DNA from: Thermothelomyces thermophilus ATCC 42464
Taxonomy: Eukaryota > Ascomycota > Sordariomycetes > Sordariales > Chaetomiaceae
Reading direction: 5' to 3'
Length of the DNA stretch: 64,000 nucleotides
Assembly: GCF_000226095.1 (NCBI RefSeq)
Contig: NC_016476.1
Coordinates: forward strand, 3,720,001 to 3,784,000
Shown here: positions 12,065 to 21,155 of the stretch, in pieces
Layout: each line of letters opens with the position of its first letter
Position numbering within the stretch: position 1 is the stretch's first letter
The notes under the pieces: model-generated
Told to the model about the DNA's origin: nothing
What the model saw: only the letters and a program-made list of their open reading frames with translations
Database searches by the model: none
Program-made: the position numbers and the translations under genes

Positions 12065-14326
12065 ATGGTTCAGAACGGAGGAGACCTCGACCTCGACACC
12101 GACATGGATACCAACGTCACGGCCGAACAACTGCTCGCCCAGCTTGGTCAACTCCAGCAGCGGATCCAGGAGTTGGACCAGAGAGACAAGGCTGCTCAAG
12201 CTCGAATCAAGGAACTCGAGAACCGCGAAAAGTACTCGCAGAAGTTGGTCAACGAGGCCTACGCCAAAATCGAGGCACTCGAGGGCGCCAAAGCGAAGCG
12301 CATCAAGATCGAACCACCTGGCAAATACGGAGGAACCAAGGAGGATCTCGCAGGATTCTTGACAAACCTCCGATCCTACTTCCGGCTCAATGACGACAAG
12401 TTTCCGGACGACAAAGCCAAAGTCCTCTACGCAGCCACGAGACTAGAGGGCAAGGCACTCAGATGGTTCGAGCCTACGTGGAACGACTATCTCACCGAGG
12501 AAGACGAAGACGACCGAGACGCGTTCACGCAGGCAGTCTTTCGATCCTACGACCGTTTCGAAGAAGAGCTTCGGAAGGTCTTTGGCGACAAAGACGAGAA
12601 AATCCATGCGCAAGAAAGACTCGCCAATCTCCGACAGACCAAGTCAGCAGCCTCCTACGCCGCACAGTTCAGACAGGACATGCTCAAGTCTCAGCTTAAC
12701 GACGAGGCGTTGATGCAATTGTTCTATAACGGCTTGAAGGAAAAGGTCAAGGACGAGCTGTACAAGTACGATCGGCCTGAGACTCTGGACGAATACATCG
12801 CGCAGGCCATCAGGATCGATGATCGACTCTACGCACGAGAGCAGCAGAAACGAGGTCGAATGAACGGAACCACGGTTAAGGCCAACGACAAGAAAAAGCG
12901 AGCGTACGTCAGTACCTCGTACGGGACGCACCCCGGAGCCATGGATGTGGATGCAGCGCAGAAGCAGGACCAGAAGAAGACGGCCAAAGACAAGTCTAAT
13001 GTTACCTGCTACAACTGCGGAAAGAAAGGGCACTACAAGCGAGAATGCCGAAGCCCGAAGAAAGAATGGAAACCAACCCCTGGAAAGGAAATTGCGGCCA
13101 TCGACGAAACCACCAAGGACGTCATCGAAGTAGCGGCCACGAGCTACGAAGACAAGGGCAGTGACACGGACAGTCTCGGACACGACGGCAACGGTGAAGA
13201 CGAACAAGCACCGTACTCCGAACTGGTCACTGTGGACCCAGAGACAGGTCTTGCCGAATGGGACATGGCAGGAGAATATGCACCGCCAGTTTCGATTCTC
13301 CCAGCCTTGAGGCAGTGGGGTCTCACAGTCACGCAGAGGCGGGATGGATCGTGGACAACCGACACCCAAGGAATCGAAAGACCCGGACCCAATGCTCTAT
13401 TCCTCCAGGAACGAATCGAATGGTACCGCAACGAAGTTTTCCGACTCAACACGGAACTGCGCGAACGGGATGGGCGCTTGACTCGACTCGCCCAGCAGAG
13501 CGAAGAGATGAAGGACGAAATGAGGGAACTCCGACGTATCGTGGAAGCCATCAAAGGAGAACAGCCTGTGACATATGATGGGCCCGATAGCTACGCCGAG
13601 TACCTTGACGATCAGCAACTCAGCAACGACGTGCGGAACCCAGAATACCAGTTCATGCGCGCGAACCGCGGAAAAGACGAACGCACGTGGGAAAGCTACT
13701 GGAAGAAACACTCCTATGTCAGCACTGGAGTACCTACGGTCCACGTACAATGGGAAGGATTCGGGAAAGAATTCCAATACCTCCCAGGCGACGCCATGCG
13801 ACTGCACCCTCGACACGAGGCACATGCGCAAGTGCCCTGGTTTCAGTGTGTGGCACACGAATGTCGATATCACTTCCGCGACAAATTCGAAAACAATCAT
13901 TGGCCGACCCGACAGGAAAACGGGGACGGAGGCTTACGCCCTGTGGAATGGGTCTACGATGCAGGAAACAGAGCGGCCGAATTGCTCTGGAAGATCGAAG
14001 CCCGCAATTCAGAAAGCATCACGATAGTTCCAAGACGAGCCTGGCCTAGGCACTGCGGAACCGGACGAGACACATGGGACTCGTGCTGGAGCAACGATTG
14101 CCTCTATCACGCGGACGAAAAGAAATTGCGAATTCGGGAGCTTCAGACGAAGCTATGGCACGCACGACGGAAAGCAGAACGGACCCAATGGTGGGAAGCC
14201 GCAAGCACTCAATGGCTCACGGAAATGAGCACGATCGACGAAGCCGCTATCAGCCGAACAACCGAAGAGGTCAGCACTGACCTGGGAAACGGGTCAGGGC
14301 CCTTCGAGGGGCCCGGAAACCATTAA
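12065..14326 (+). CDS. gag: Gag-like protein of element C, 753 aa
   Basis: Forms the retrotransposon particle. Residues ~10-75 are a coiled coil, ~85-250 the retrotransposon-gag core, and 315-328 the CCHC knuckle CYNCGKKGHYKREC. After the knuckle come more than 400 further residues, far longer than most fungal Gypsy Gags. They include a second coiled coil and two motifs with identical spacing: WFQCVAHECRYH (592-603) and WDSCWSNDCLYH (671-682), both W-x2-C-x4-C-x2-H. I link these to the WCCH-type extra domain described for Pyret (family knowledge, not searched). The ATG lies 27 bp inside the LTR end. The frame ends in a GC-rich hairpin before pol. Confidence 0.95.
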   Translation: MVQNGGDLDLDTDMDTNVTAEQLLAQLGQLQQRIQELDQRDKAAQARIKELENREKYSQKLVNEAYAKIEALEGAKAKRIKIEPPGKYGGTKEDLAGFLTNLRSYFRLNDDKFPDDKAKVLYAATRLEGKALRWFEPTWNDYLTEEDEDDRDAFTQAVFRSYDRFEEELRKVFGDKDEKIHAQERLANLRQTKSAASYAAQFRQDMLKSQLNDEALMQLFYNGLKEKVKDELYKYDRPETLDEYIAQAIRIDDRLYAREQQKRGRMNGTTVKANDKKKRAYVSTSYGTHPGAMDVDAAQKQDQKKTAKDKSNVTCYNCGKKGHYKRECRSPKKEWKPTPGKEIAAIDETTKDVIEVAATSYEDKGSDTDSLGHDGNGEDEQAPYSELVTVDPETGLAEWDMAGEYAPPVSILPALRQWGLTVTQRRDGSWTTDTQGIERPGPNALFLQERIEWYRNEVFRLNTELRERDGRLTRLAQQSEEMKDEMRELRRIVEAIKGEQPVTYDGPDSYAEYLDDQQLSNDVRNPEYQFMRANRGKDERTWESYWKKHSYVSTGVPTVHVQWEGFGKEFQYLPGDAMRLHPRHEAHAQVPWFQCVAHECRYHFRDKFENNHWPTRQENGDGGLRPVEWVYDAGNRAAELLWKIEARNSESITIVPRRAWPRHCGTGRDTWDSCWSNDCLYHADEKKLRIRELQTKLWHARRKAERTQWWEAASTQWLTEMSTIDEAAISRTTEEVSTDLGNGSGPFEGPGNH
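14297..14314 (+). promoter_or_regulatory. GC hairpin at the gag-pol junction
   Basis: Two GGGCCC arms enclose a TTCGAG loop, directly before the gag stop. The pol frame is open from about 14281, so gag and pol overlap by roughly 45 nt with pol in the -1 frame. Retroelements of this type commonly use recoding to make Gag-Pol. The hairpin is recognisable at the same place in A, B and D. No textbook slippery heptamer in the right frame was seen. Confidence 0.5.
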
Positions 14327-14331
14327 CGCCC

Positions 14332-17300
14332 GTGCAGCGGCAAGTGGTAGCGCAGTACAGGAGGAACTGGCGCAAGGGACCACTATATCGAGACCTCCCG
14401 GCAGAAACATGGGAAATCGCTGCAATCTTTGGACGACGGCGGCAAGACAAGCGACTGTGGATAACAGCACAATGGAGACAGCACGAAATGCTCGCACTAG
14501 TGGACAGTGGAGCAGAGATGAATCTGATTTCGCCGACACTTGTGAATCAGCTACGGATACCCTGGAGAATGAAGCGGAAGCATGGCATAGTCAAAGGGCC
14601 ATTTCCGACGCAATGGGTACGCAGAGAGACCGAACCGATCGACATCACTGTGGCAGGGAAGACCACAGCAGTCGTATTCAGCATCGTGGACATGGGCAAC
14701 GACAAAGACATGATATTGGGGTTACCATGGCATGAAGATTACGACCCGGACATCAGCTGGAAGAATGGTGGCCACCTGCGACCCCGAACGGAGTCGTATT
14801 CGACCAGCAAGATGGGGAGCGCGCAAGGATCGCGAGCGGACGATGCTCAAGGAAAGGCATGTCCTACGGATCCACCGCAAGAGACGGACAGTGGCAGGCA
14901 GACCACTACGGACTCTGGAAGAGGCGGCACAACGACATCGATATTGCGACAGGAGGAACGAGCTGAATCGCCGATAGCTGTTCTCTCCGTTGACGAATGC
15001 GGAGCACTGCAATTGGAGCAGTGGGTTGAGACAGGAGAAATCGCCAGTATCGCCATGGACGGAACCAAGTTCGCATACTATCAGAAAACCGAGAGACGAG
15101 ACAAGACTGGGGAAGTACCGAAGGAGTATGAGGGACACCCAGCATTCGAACCGAAACATCTGGAAGGATTACCAGAACACGGCCCATGGGATCACGAGAT
15201 CAAGCTCAAGGAAGGAGCACGACTGAAGTTCTTCAAGATTTACCACACGAGCCAGACGCAGAACGAAGAACTTAAGCGATATTTGGAGGAGAACCTTCGA
15301 AGAGGACATATCCGCCCGTCGACATCGCCAGCAGGCTACCCAATCCTGTTTGTGCCAAAGAAAGACGGAAAGCTACGGTTATGTGTCGACTATCGGCAAC
15401 TCAACGAACAGACCGTGAAAAACCGATACCCGTTACCGCTGATCTCACGGCTCCGAGATCAGTTGGCAGGAGCCCAATATTTCACGCGTCTTGACTTGCC
15501 ATCGGCCTACAACCACATACGGATCAAAGAAGGCGACGAGTGGAAAACGGCCTTTAGGACACCCTATGGCCACTACGAGTACCTCGTCATGCCATTCGGA
15601 CTTACGAACGCGCCGGCAACGTTCCAAGCCCTGATTGATCAAGCTATCCAACCCTTTCTCGACAAATTTGCGGTATGTTATCTCGACGACATACTCATCT
15701 TCTCCAAGACGATGGACGAACACCGGAGGCACGTGAAAGCAGTGCTGGACGCGCTGCACGCGTACAAGCTATCAGTCAACAAGGGAAAGAGCGAATTCCA
15801 TGTCAGGAAGACAGTCTTTTTGGGATACGAAATATCCCCCGGACAAATCCGGATGGAACCTTCAAAGGTTGAAGCCATCAAGAATTGGCCACAACCAGCG
15901 TCAGCCACGGAAGTACGAAGTTTCATCGGATTTGCGAACTTCTACCGGATGTTCATCAGGAACTTTGGAGCGATCGCACGACCTTTGCACGAACTCACCA
16001 AGAAGAATGCTGAATTCCAATGGGAAGAGCAACACGAGCAAGCATTCACGCAAATCCGCGACGCCATTACCGAAGATCCAGTACTGGTACTGCCAGACCC
16101 CAAGAAGCCATTCGAGGTGGAAACGGACGCTTCAGACTACGCCATCGGAGGACAATTGGGACAACGAGACGAACAAGGGAAGCTACATCCTGTAGCCTTC
16201 TTTTCAAAGAAGCTCGACGGACCACGTCTCAATTATCCGATCCACGACAAGGAACTACTTGCGATTGTCGAAGCTTTCAAGGAATGGCGACCATACCTCA
16301 GCGGCACGATTGAACCGGTACAAGTGTATACGGATCACAAGAACTTGCGATACTTCACGACGACGAAGGAACTCAACGGACGACAAATACGATGGGCAGA
16401 ATTCCTCGCGGAATTCAACTTCGAGATCCGCTACAAGAAGGGCAAAGAAAACGCACGAGCAGACATTTTAAGCCGACGAACGGATCACACGAAAGGACGA
16501 ACGGGAACAACACCACCGTTGTTCAAGGAACGAACAGACGGGACGTTGCACCACGAAACGCAGACACCCGTGGAAGATGATCCACTTGACTCGTTCCTAG
16601 AATGCTGCGCAATCTTTCGAGAGGAAAGGATCAACGAGGCACAGTATCAAGCAGCACCCGGACCAGTGGTACCTGACGGAGTGGAAGAAAGAGATGGGAA
16701 ACTCTGGTACCGAGACAAAGCGTACATCCACGACAAGGATCAACAGCTGCGAATGATTCGAGAACTCCACGAATCAAAACTCGGAGGACACAAAGGAGTC
16801 ACGAAGACTGTCGCACAAGTCAAGAAGCACTACGACTTTCCACAGTTAACGGCACGAGTTAAGGAAGTCGTACGGAACTGCGACATCTGCAATCGGAGCA
16901 AAACGGCACGACACAAGCCGTACGGGCTACTTCAGCCACTACCAACAGCTGACAAACCATGGAGTTCAGTTGCGATGGACTTCATCACGAAGCTGCCAGA
17001 ATCCAAGGACACAGCCACAGGAGTGACCTACGACAGTATTCTTACTGTAGTAGATCGCCTGACTAAGTGGGCATATTTCTTTCCCTACAAGGAGTCCTGG
17101 ACAGCGGAACAGTTGGCAGACGTGATCTATCGGCAAGTTGCATCAGTGCATGCTTGGCCGCAAGAATGGATCACCGACAGAGACACCAAGTTCGCATCGA
17201 AGTTCTGGCAAGCGTTAATGCAACGATTAGGCGTCAACAGCAAGCTGTCAACGGCATATCACCCGCAGACCGACGGACAAACGGAGCGACTAAACCAAGT

Positions 17301-18075
17301 TGTTGAGCAATACCTCCGCTCTTACGTCAATTACCAACAAGACGACTGGGTCATGCTGTTACCAACAGCACAACTCGCCTACAACACGACGCCGACAGAA
17401 ACGACCAAAGTCACACCGTTCTTCGCGAACTACGGATATGAAGCAGACCTTAGGCAAGGACCAGAGGTCACAGTGCCGAGAGCAGCAGTCAAAGCAGAAC
17501 AGATGCACGCACTGCATGAAAAGCTCAAAAAGGAACTCGAGTTTGTCAAGACCAGAATGAAGAACTACTACGACAAACACAGGCTCGAGGGACCTCGCCT
17601 AGAGAGGGGAGACAAAGTCTACCTGATCGCACGAAACTTGCAAACCAAACGACCAAGCACGAAGCTGGACTTCAAGAAGGTCGGACCCTTCGTTATCAAA
17701 GAACGAATCTCGACATCCAACTACCGACTATCGTTACCGTCATCTATGCGACTACGGACGGATGTTTTTCATATTTCACTTCTCGAACCAGCACCAAAGA
17801 ACGCCAAGGTTGCCACGCACATCGAAGCAGAGGACGAAGAGGAAGAATGGGACGTCGAAGAAATTCTGGATTCACGCATCATCAACGGGGAACTGCAGTA
17901 CCTGGTCAAATGGCTTGATTTTGGACCAGAGGACAACTCATGGGAACCAGTCAAGAATTTGAACTGCCCTGAGAAACTGGAACAGTTCCACCGGCAGAAT
18001 CCGGATCGACCAAAGGAAAACCCGGGACAGAACCAAAGACGGCGCCCCAGTCGACAGCATCGACGGCATCATTAA
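14332..18075 (+). CDS. pol: Pol polyprotein of element C, 1247 aa, with chromodomain
   Basis: Carries the enzymes for copying and inserting the element. Aspartic protease has LVDSGAEM (Asp58). Reverse transcriptase spans ~310-500 with YLDD at 450-453. RNase H has TDASDY (Asp599). The integrase HHCC finger uses His813, His820, Cys850 and Cys853. The DDE core is Asp883, Asp949 and Glu985, with the classical 35-residue spacing between the last two. The C-terminal chromodomain (~1173-1225) begins WDVEEILDSR and includes YLVKWLDF and NSWEP. The nominal start is a GTG and probably not a real initiation codon, since pol is expected to be made as a Gag-Pol fusion by recoding. All signature residues are present. 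Its 3' end overlaps the antisense frame. Confidence 0.96.
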   Translation: MQRQVVAQYRRNWRKGPLYRDLPAETWEIAAIFGRRRQDKRLWITAQWRQHEMLALVDSGAEMNLISPTLVNQLRIPWRMKRKHGIVKGPFPTQWVRRETEPIDITVAGKTTAVVFSIVDMGNDKDMILGLPWHEDYDPDISWKNGGHLRPRTESYSTSKMGSAQGSRADDAQGKACPTDPPQETDSGRQTTTDSGRGGTTTSILRQEERAESPIAVLSVDECGALQLEQWVETGEIASIAMDGTKFAYYQKTERRDKTGEVPKEYEGHPAFEPKHLEGLPEHGPWDHEIKLKEGARLKFFKIYHTSQTQNEELKRYLEENLRRGHIRPSTSPAGYPILFVPKKDGKLRLCVDYRQLNEQTVKNRYPLPLISRLRDQLAGAQYFTRLDLPSAYNHIRIKEGDEWKTAFRTPYGHYEYLVMPFGLTNAPATFQALIDQAIQPFLDKFAVCYLDDILIFSKTMDEHRRHVKAVLDALHAYKLSVNKGKSEFHVRKTVFLGYEISPGQIRMEPSKVEAIKNWPQPASATEVRSFIGFANFYRMFIRNFGAIARPLHELTKKNAEFQWEEQHEQAFTQIRDAITEDPVLVLPDPKKPFEVETDASDYAIGGQLGQRDEQGKLHPVAFFSKKLDGPRLNYPIHDKELLAIVEAFKEWRPYLSGTIEPVQVYTDHKNLRYFTTTKELNGRQIRWAEFLAEFNFEIRYKKGKENARADILSRRTDHTKGRTGTTPPLFKERTDGTLHHETQTPVEDDPLDSFLECCAIFREERINEAQYQAAPGPVVPDGVEERDGKLWYRDKAYIHDKDQQLRMIRELHESKLGGHKGVTKTVAQVKKHYDFPQLTARVKEVVRNCDICNRSKTARHKPYGLLQPLPTADKPWSSVAMDFITKLPESKDTATGVTYDSILTVVDRLTKWAYFFPYKESWTAEQLADVIYRQVASVHAWPQEWITDRDTKFASKFWQALMQRLGVNSKLSTAYHPQTDGQTERLNQVVEQYLRSYVNYQQDDWVMLLPTAQLAYNTTPTETTKVTPFFANYGYEADLRQGPEVTVPRAAVKAEQMHALHEKLKKELEFVKTRMKNYYDKHRLEGPRLERGDKVYLIARNLQTKRPSTKLDFKKVGPFVIKERISTSNYRLSLPSSMRLRTDVFHISLLEPAPKNAKVATHIEAEDEEEEWDVEEILDSRIINGELQYLVKWLDFGPEDNSWEPVKNLNCPEKLEQFHRQNPDRPKENPGQNQRRRPSRQHRRHH

Positions 18076-18346
18076 TCTGTGACGAGGGCATAGCAGGCGT
18101 CTCTTGCCGCTCAACCTCCTCCAACTCGTCCAAGGTCGACAGACCACGCGCCACCATGTCGGCACCTTTCTCCACCAAAAACTCCTTCTGCTGACGAAGA
18201 CGCCGGAGCCGCGCAAGCTTTTCGGACAACTCGCGCTGGGCTTCTTCCAGACGGCGTTGAGATTCATCCAGCTCAAGTTCGGCACGACGTTCAGCATCCT
18301 TGATGCGACGCTGCTCCTGGAGAATGCGATCCACTAGAACGAACAT
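17951..18346 (-). CDS. Antisense coiled-coil reading frame in element C (module part 2)
   Basis: This frame lies opposite to the direction of the element and overlaps the last 125 bp of pol. Its first ~70 residues are a highly charged heptad-like helix, predicted coiled coil, ending in LDELEEVERQE. The rest is a low-complexity tail. The corresponding antisense strand of element D encodes a diverged but recognisable relative with the same LEELERVER-type end of the helix and a similar tail. It probably belongs to the same gene as the Cys-rich frame at 18291-18662. A GT...AG candidate intron of about 70 nt (near 18336-18405) lies between them and spans the A23 run. Function unknown; a dimerising partner of the zinc cluster is plausible. 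Confidence 0.6.
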   Translation of the reverse strand: MFVLVDRILQEQRRIKDAERRAELELDESQRRLEEAQRELSEKLARLRRLRQQKEFLVEKGADMVARGLSTLDELEEVERQETPAMPSSQINDAVDAVDWGAVFGSVPGFPLVDPDSAGGTVPVSQGSSNS

Positions 18347-18662
18347 CAGGAATCACATTCAAAAAAAAAAAAAAAAAAAAAAAGAAGAAGAAAACGTGCT
18401 TACAGGAAGAAAGCGGTATGCCAGAGCCATCGCAAGAACGACCTCGACGAACGCAGGCTTCGCAACGCTTCGTACGCGCGATCATTTTGCAAACGAGGCC
18501 TTGCGACGCGCACCAAGAGCAAGGCATAACGACAAAACCGTTCTCAGCGATGTTCTGAGCAAGGGAAGCACGGTAACGTGCAGAATGCGACTTCCGTTTC
18601 TCTATCGGCATTTTGTCAACATGGCGACCACGACGCAGAAACAGGGAGAATGCAGTACTCAC
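18291..18662 (-). CDS. Antisense Cys6 zinc-cluster-like reading frame in element C (module part 1)
   Basis: Starts about 75 bp from the 3' LTR and reads back into the element. The key segment has the pattern C-x2-C-x6-C-x8-C-x2-C-x6-C (CSWC...CKMIARTKRCEAC...C). This fits the fungal Zn(II)2Cys6 binuclear cluster consensus used by GAL4-type DNA-binding proteins, and basic residues lie within and before the cluster. An inner ATG at 18611 may be the true start. The frame probably continues by splicing into the coiled-coil frame at 17951-18346, which would give a zinc cluster followed by a dimerisation helix. The remainder of this frame past about 18405 (poly-Phe from a T run) would then be intronic. 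The promoter would have to lie in the U3 of the 3' LTR, read leftward. Confidence 0.6.
   Translation of the reverse strand: MSTAFSLFLRRGRHVDKMPIEKRKSHSARYRASLAQNIAENGFVVMPCSWCASQGLVCKMIARTKRCEACVRRGRSCDGSGIPLSSCKHVFFFFFFFFFFLNVIPDVRSSGSHSPGAASHQGC
18361..18383 (+). repeat. A23 homopolymer run
   Basis: Twenty-three A in a row inside the candidate antisense intron of element C. Element B has a shorter run at the matching place (about 19510). Such runs are unstable and error-prone in sequencing. Confidence 0.95.
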
Positions 18663-18738
18663 AAGCGAAGGGTTGTTGGCGCTATTTGAAACGGCCTAAG
18701 AGGGCTTTCGGGTCGAAAGCCTTGAAGGAGGGGCATCG

Positions 18739-19187
18739 TGTCACGAATAAGCACATGGGCGGCCTGGCAGGCTGCAGCCAGGACGCGGGACATTCCGACA
18801 GCCAATCACTTGACGGACCAATCAGAAGATTATCACCGCCAAGACTAAGGTCTTCACTGGTGATAATAACATGTCACCGTCGACAACGCAGAATCACGAA
18901 GTGAAAGGAGGAGTGGTACTGGTGATAACTATTGAAGAAGGACAGACAATTATGTATATATAGCTAGCTAGTCACTCGTTATGGTGGACTCTGGGAAGTT
19001 CACCAGTGGTAACAATCACAATCACAGTACTCATACCAAGCATTGCTGATTACTGTGAGAGACAACTCTAAGTGTTGTTGTGAACCCTTTGGCTTCACCG
19101 AATCCCTCAGACGACCTGCCTGCTTGTCCTGCTTCACCCACCTCCGTCTGGACCCTTTCAGAAGAAGTCTGAGTTGGGTTCGTCACA
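18739..19187 (+). repeat. 3' LTR of element C (449 bp)
   Basis: Starts TGTCACGAATAAGC and ends TTCGTCACA. It is identical in length to the 5' LTR and differs at about two positions. A purine-rich stretch (GAAGGAGGGG, 18724-18733) lies just before it, as expected for plus-strand priming. Confidence 0.96.
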
Positions 19188-20328
19188 CTAGTCGATAGCA
19201 TCGACGGCATTATTAATCTGTGACAAGGGCATAGTAGGCGCCTCTTACCGCTCTTGCCGCTTAACCTCTTCTAACTCGTCTAAGGTCGACAGACTACGCG
19301 CCACCATATCGGCACCTTTCTCTATTAAAAACTCCTTCTACTGACGAAGACGCTAGAGCCGTGTAAGCTTTTCGGACAACTCGTGCTAGGCTTCTTCTAG
19401 ACGGCGTTAAGATTTATCTAGCTTAAGTTTGGTACGATATTTAGCATCCTTGATACGATGCTACTCCTAGAGAATATAATCTACTGGAATAAATATTAGG
19501 AATTATATTTAAAAAAAAAAAAAGAAGGAAGACGCGCTTATAGGAAGAAAGCGGTATACTAGAGCTATCGCAAGAATGACCCTGACAAACGTAGGCTTTG
19601 TAACGCTTCGTACGTGTAATCATTTTATAGACAAGGCCTTGCAATACGTACTAAGAGCAAGGCATAATAATAAAACCGTTCTTAGTAATATTCTAAGTAA
19701 GGGAAGTATAGTAACGTGTAGAATATAACTTCTGTTTCTTTATCGGCATTTTATTAATATAGCGATTATAATATAGAAATAGAAAGAATATAGTACTTAC
19801 AAGCAAAGGGTTATTAGTGCTATTTAAACGGCCTAAGAGGGCTTTCAGGTTAAAAGCCTTAAAGGAGGGGCATCGTGTCACGGATAAGCATATAGACGGC
19901 CCGGCAGGCTATAGCTAGGACGCGGGACATTCCGATAGCTAATCACTTGACAGACTAATTAGAAGATTATCACTGCCAAGACTAAGGTCTTCACTAGTAA
20001 TAATAATATATTACCGTCGATAACACGGAATCACGGAGCGAAAGGAGAAGTGGTACTAGTAATAACTATTAAAGAAGGACAGATAATTGTATATATATAG
20101 CTAGCTAGTCACTCGTTATAGTAGACTCTAGGAGTTTACTAGTGATAGTAACCTAACCTACAATTATAGCACTTATACCAAGCATCACTGACTACTGTAG
20201 GAGACAACTCCAGTGTTGTTATGAACCCTTTGGCTTCACCGAATCCCTCAGACGACCTGTACGCTTGTCCCGCTTGATTTACCTTCGTCTGAACCCTTTC
20301 AGAAGAAGTCTGAGCTAGGTTCGTCACA
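19188..20328 (+). mobile_element. Element B (right part), including its 3' LTR
   Basis: The first bases (CTAGT) are the right target duplication of element C. The sequence then continues B's pol end, the antisense module and the purine stretch in RIP-degraded form, ending with the 3' LTR at 19876-20328. A broken trace of the antisense Cys-rich frame is visible at 19441-19644 on the minus strand. The part is broken many times, like the left part. The outer target duplication cannot be confirmed because B's left end lies outside the window. Confidence 0.92.
19876..20328 (+). repeat. 3' LTR of element B (453 bp, U3 type I)
   Basis: TGTCACGGATAAGC ... TTCGTCACA, alignable over its length with the LTRs of C. 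It carries the R-region variant of the priming 11-mer shared with B's 5' LTR. Confidence 0.92.
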
Positions 20329-21155
20329 AATAACTAGCATACGCTACACGCTTACTCCGCAAGTTCCTCCTTAAACTCCTCCTCCTCCTCCTCCTCCTCC
20401 TCCTCCTCCGAGATATTAGCGGGCTCCTCGTAGTCGCGGATCAGGCACGCTACACGGTCGGTAGGCAAGGAAGAGCGGTGGGTGCGAGAGCGGCCGAAGT
20501 TAATCGGCATAGGTATAGGGCGTATAGAGGTACGCGAATAGATACAGGAGGTAGGTAACAGTGTGCCTAAGACGTAGGCGATAAGGATAGCATTGGTGTT
20601 GACTAAAGTCGATATATTCTTATTTATATACTATATCTGGTATAGTATATTGTCGTTCTATGCTATAGTATAGCGTATAAGCTGCCTGATAGTGTATAGG
20701 GCGGGGGTGGGGGTAGTAGCGGCCTAGATGATATTACTATGGCAGGTAGGGGTATAAGGGGCGGTGACTAGGCCTAGGTCGTTAGTAGAGTAGTAGGAAC
20801 TTATAGCCTAGGTAGGGGAGAAGGTAGTATAACTAGGGGAACGGTTAGCTTATATAGCCTTTAAGACTATAGTAAACGAGTATACTAGTATAGAGAACTT
20901 AGGCATTAGGATAGCCTTATAGGTACCTTAGGTAGTAGTCTTATAGTAGGTAGGGGAAGCAAAGGTAGTACTAGTATTATAGTAGTATATAATTTTTCTA
21001 ATACTTATATATAAGTAAGGGTTATTAGTCTAGAGCTATAGATCCTAAATATAGGGGTTATAAGTAGTATAGTAGGTTATATAAGAGGTACTATAGCTAA
21101 GAATATATATAACTTAGTTATTATATAGGAGGTAGTAAATATAGTTAAGGTAATA
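20329..21155. other. RIP-degraded unassigned repeat, with a CCT microsatellite
   Basis: AT-shifted sequence between elements B and D, rich in TA and TAG, with no usable reading frame. A (CCT)n tract lies at about 20379-20412. It is the left flank of the D insertion. The family was not recognised. Confidence 0.55.

Larger units (their letters stand above)
11589..19187 (+). mobile_element. Element C: whole-looking Ty3/Gypsy chromovirus (7,599 bp)
   Basis: Bounded by two 449-bp LTRs that differ at about two positions, and by a perfect CTAGT target-site duplication. Order: LTR, self-priming site, gag (753 aa), pol (1247 aa; protease, RT, RNase H, integrase, chromodomain), an antisense reading-frame module, purine-rich stretch, LTR. 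It shows no RIP signature and looks whole. The near identity of the LTRs marks it as the youngest datable insertion in the window. It is nested inside the pol end of the RIP-degraded element B, whose sequence continues seamlessly on the other side. The chromodomain places it among chromoviruses, and the long post-knuckle Gag extension suggests the Pyret-like branch. Confidence 0.96.

Noticed and set aside
12644-13369. Long frames opposite to gag and pol in elements A and C (for example 241 aa at 12644-13369 and 167 aa at 13397-13900)
   Set aside because: They mirror the sense codons exactly in both copies, have no domain-like features, and their conservation is explained by the sense genes.
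20379-20412. Regular array near 20.4 kb as a possible CRISPR-like or satellite array
   Set aside because: It is a simple (CCT)n microsatellite; no repeat-spacer structure exists anywhere in this eukaryotic window.
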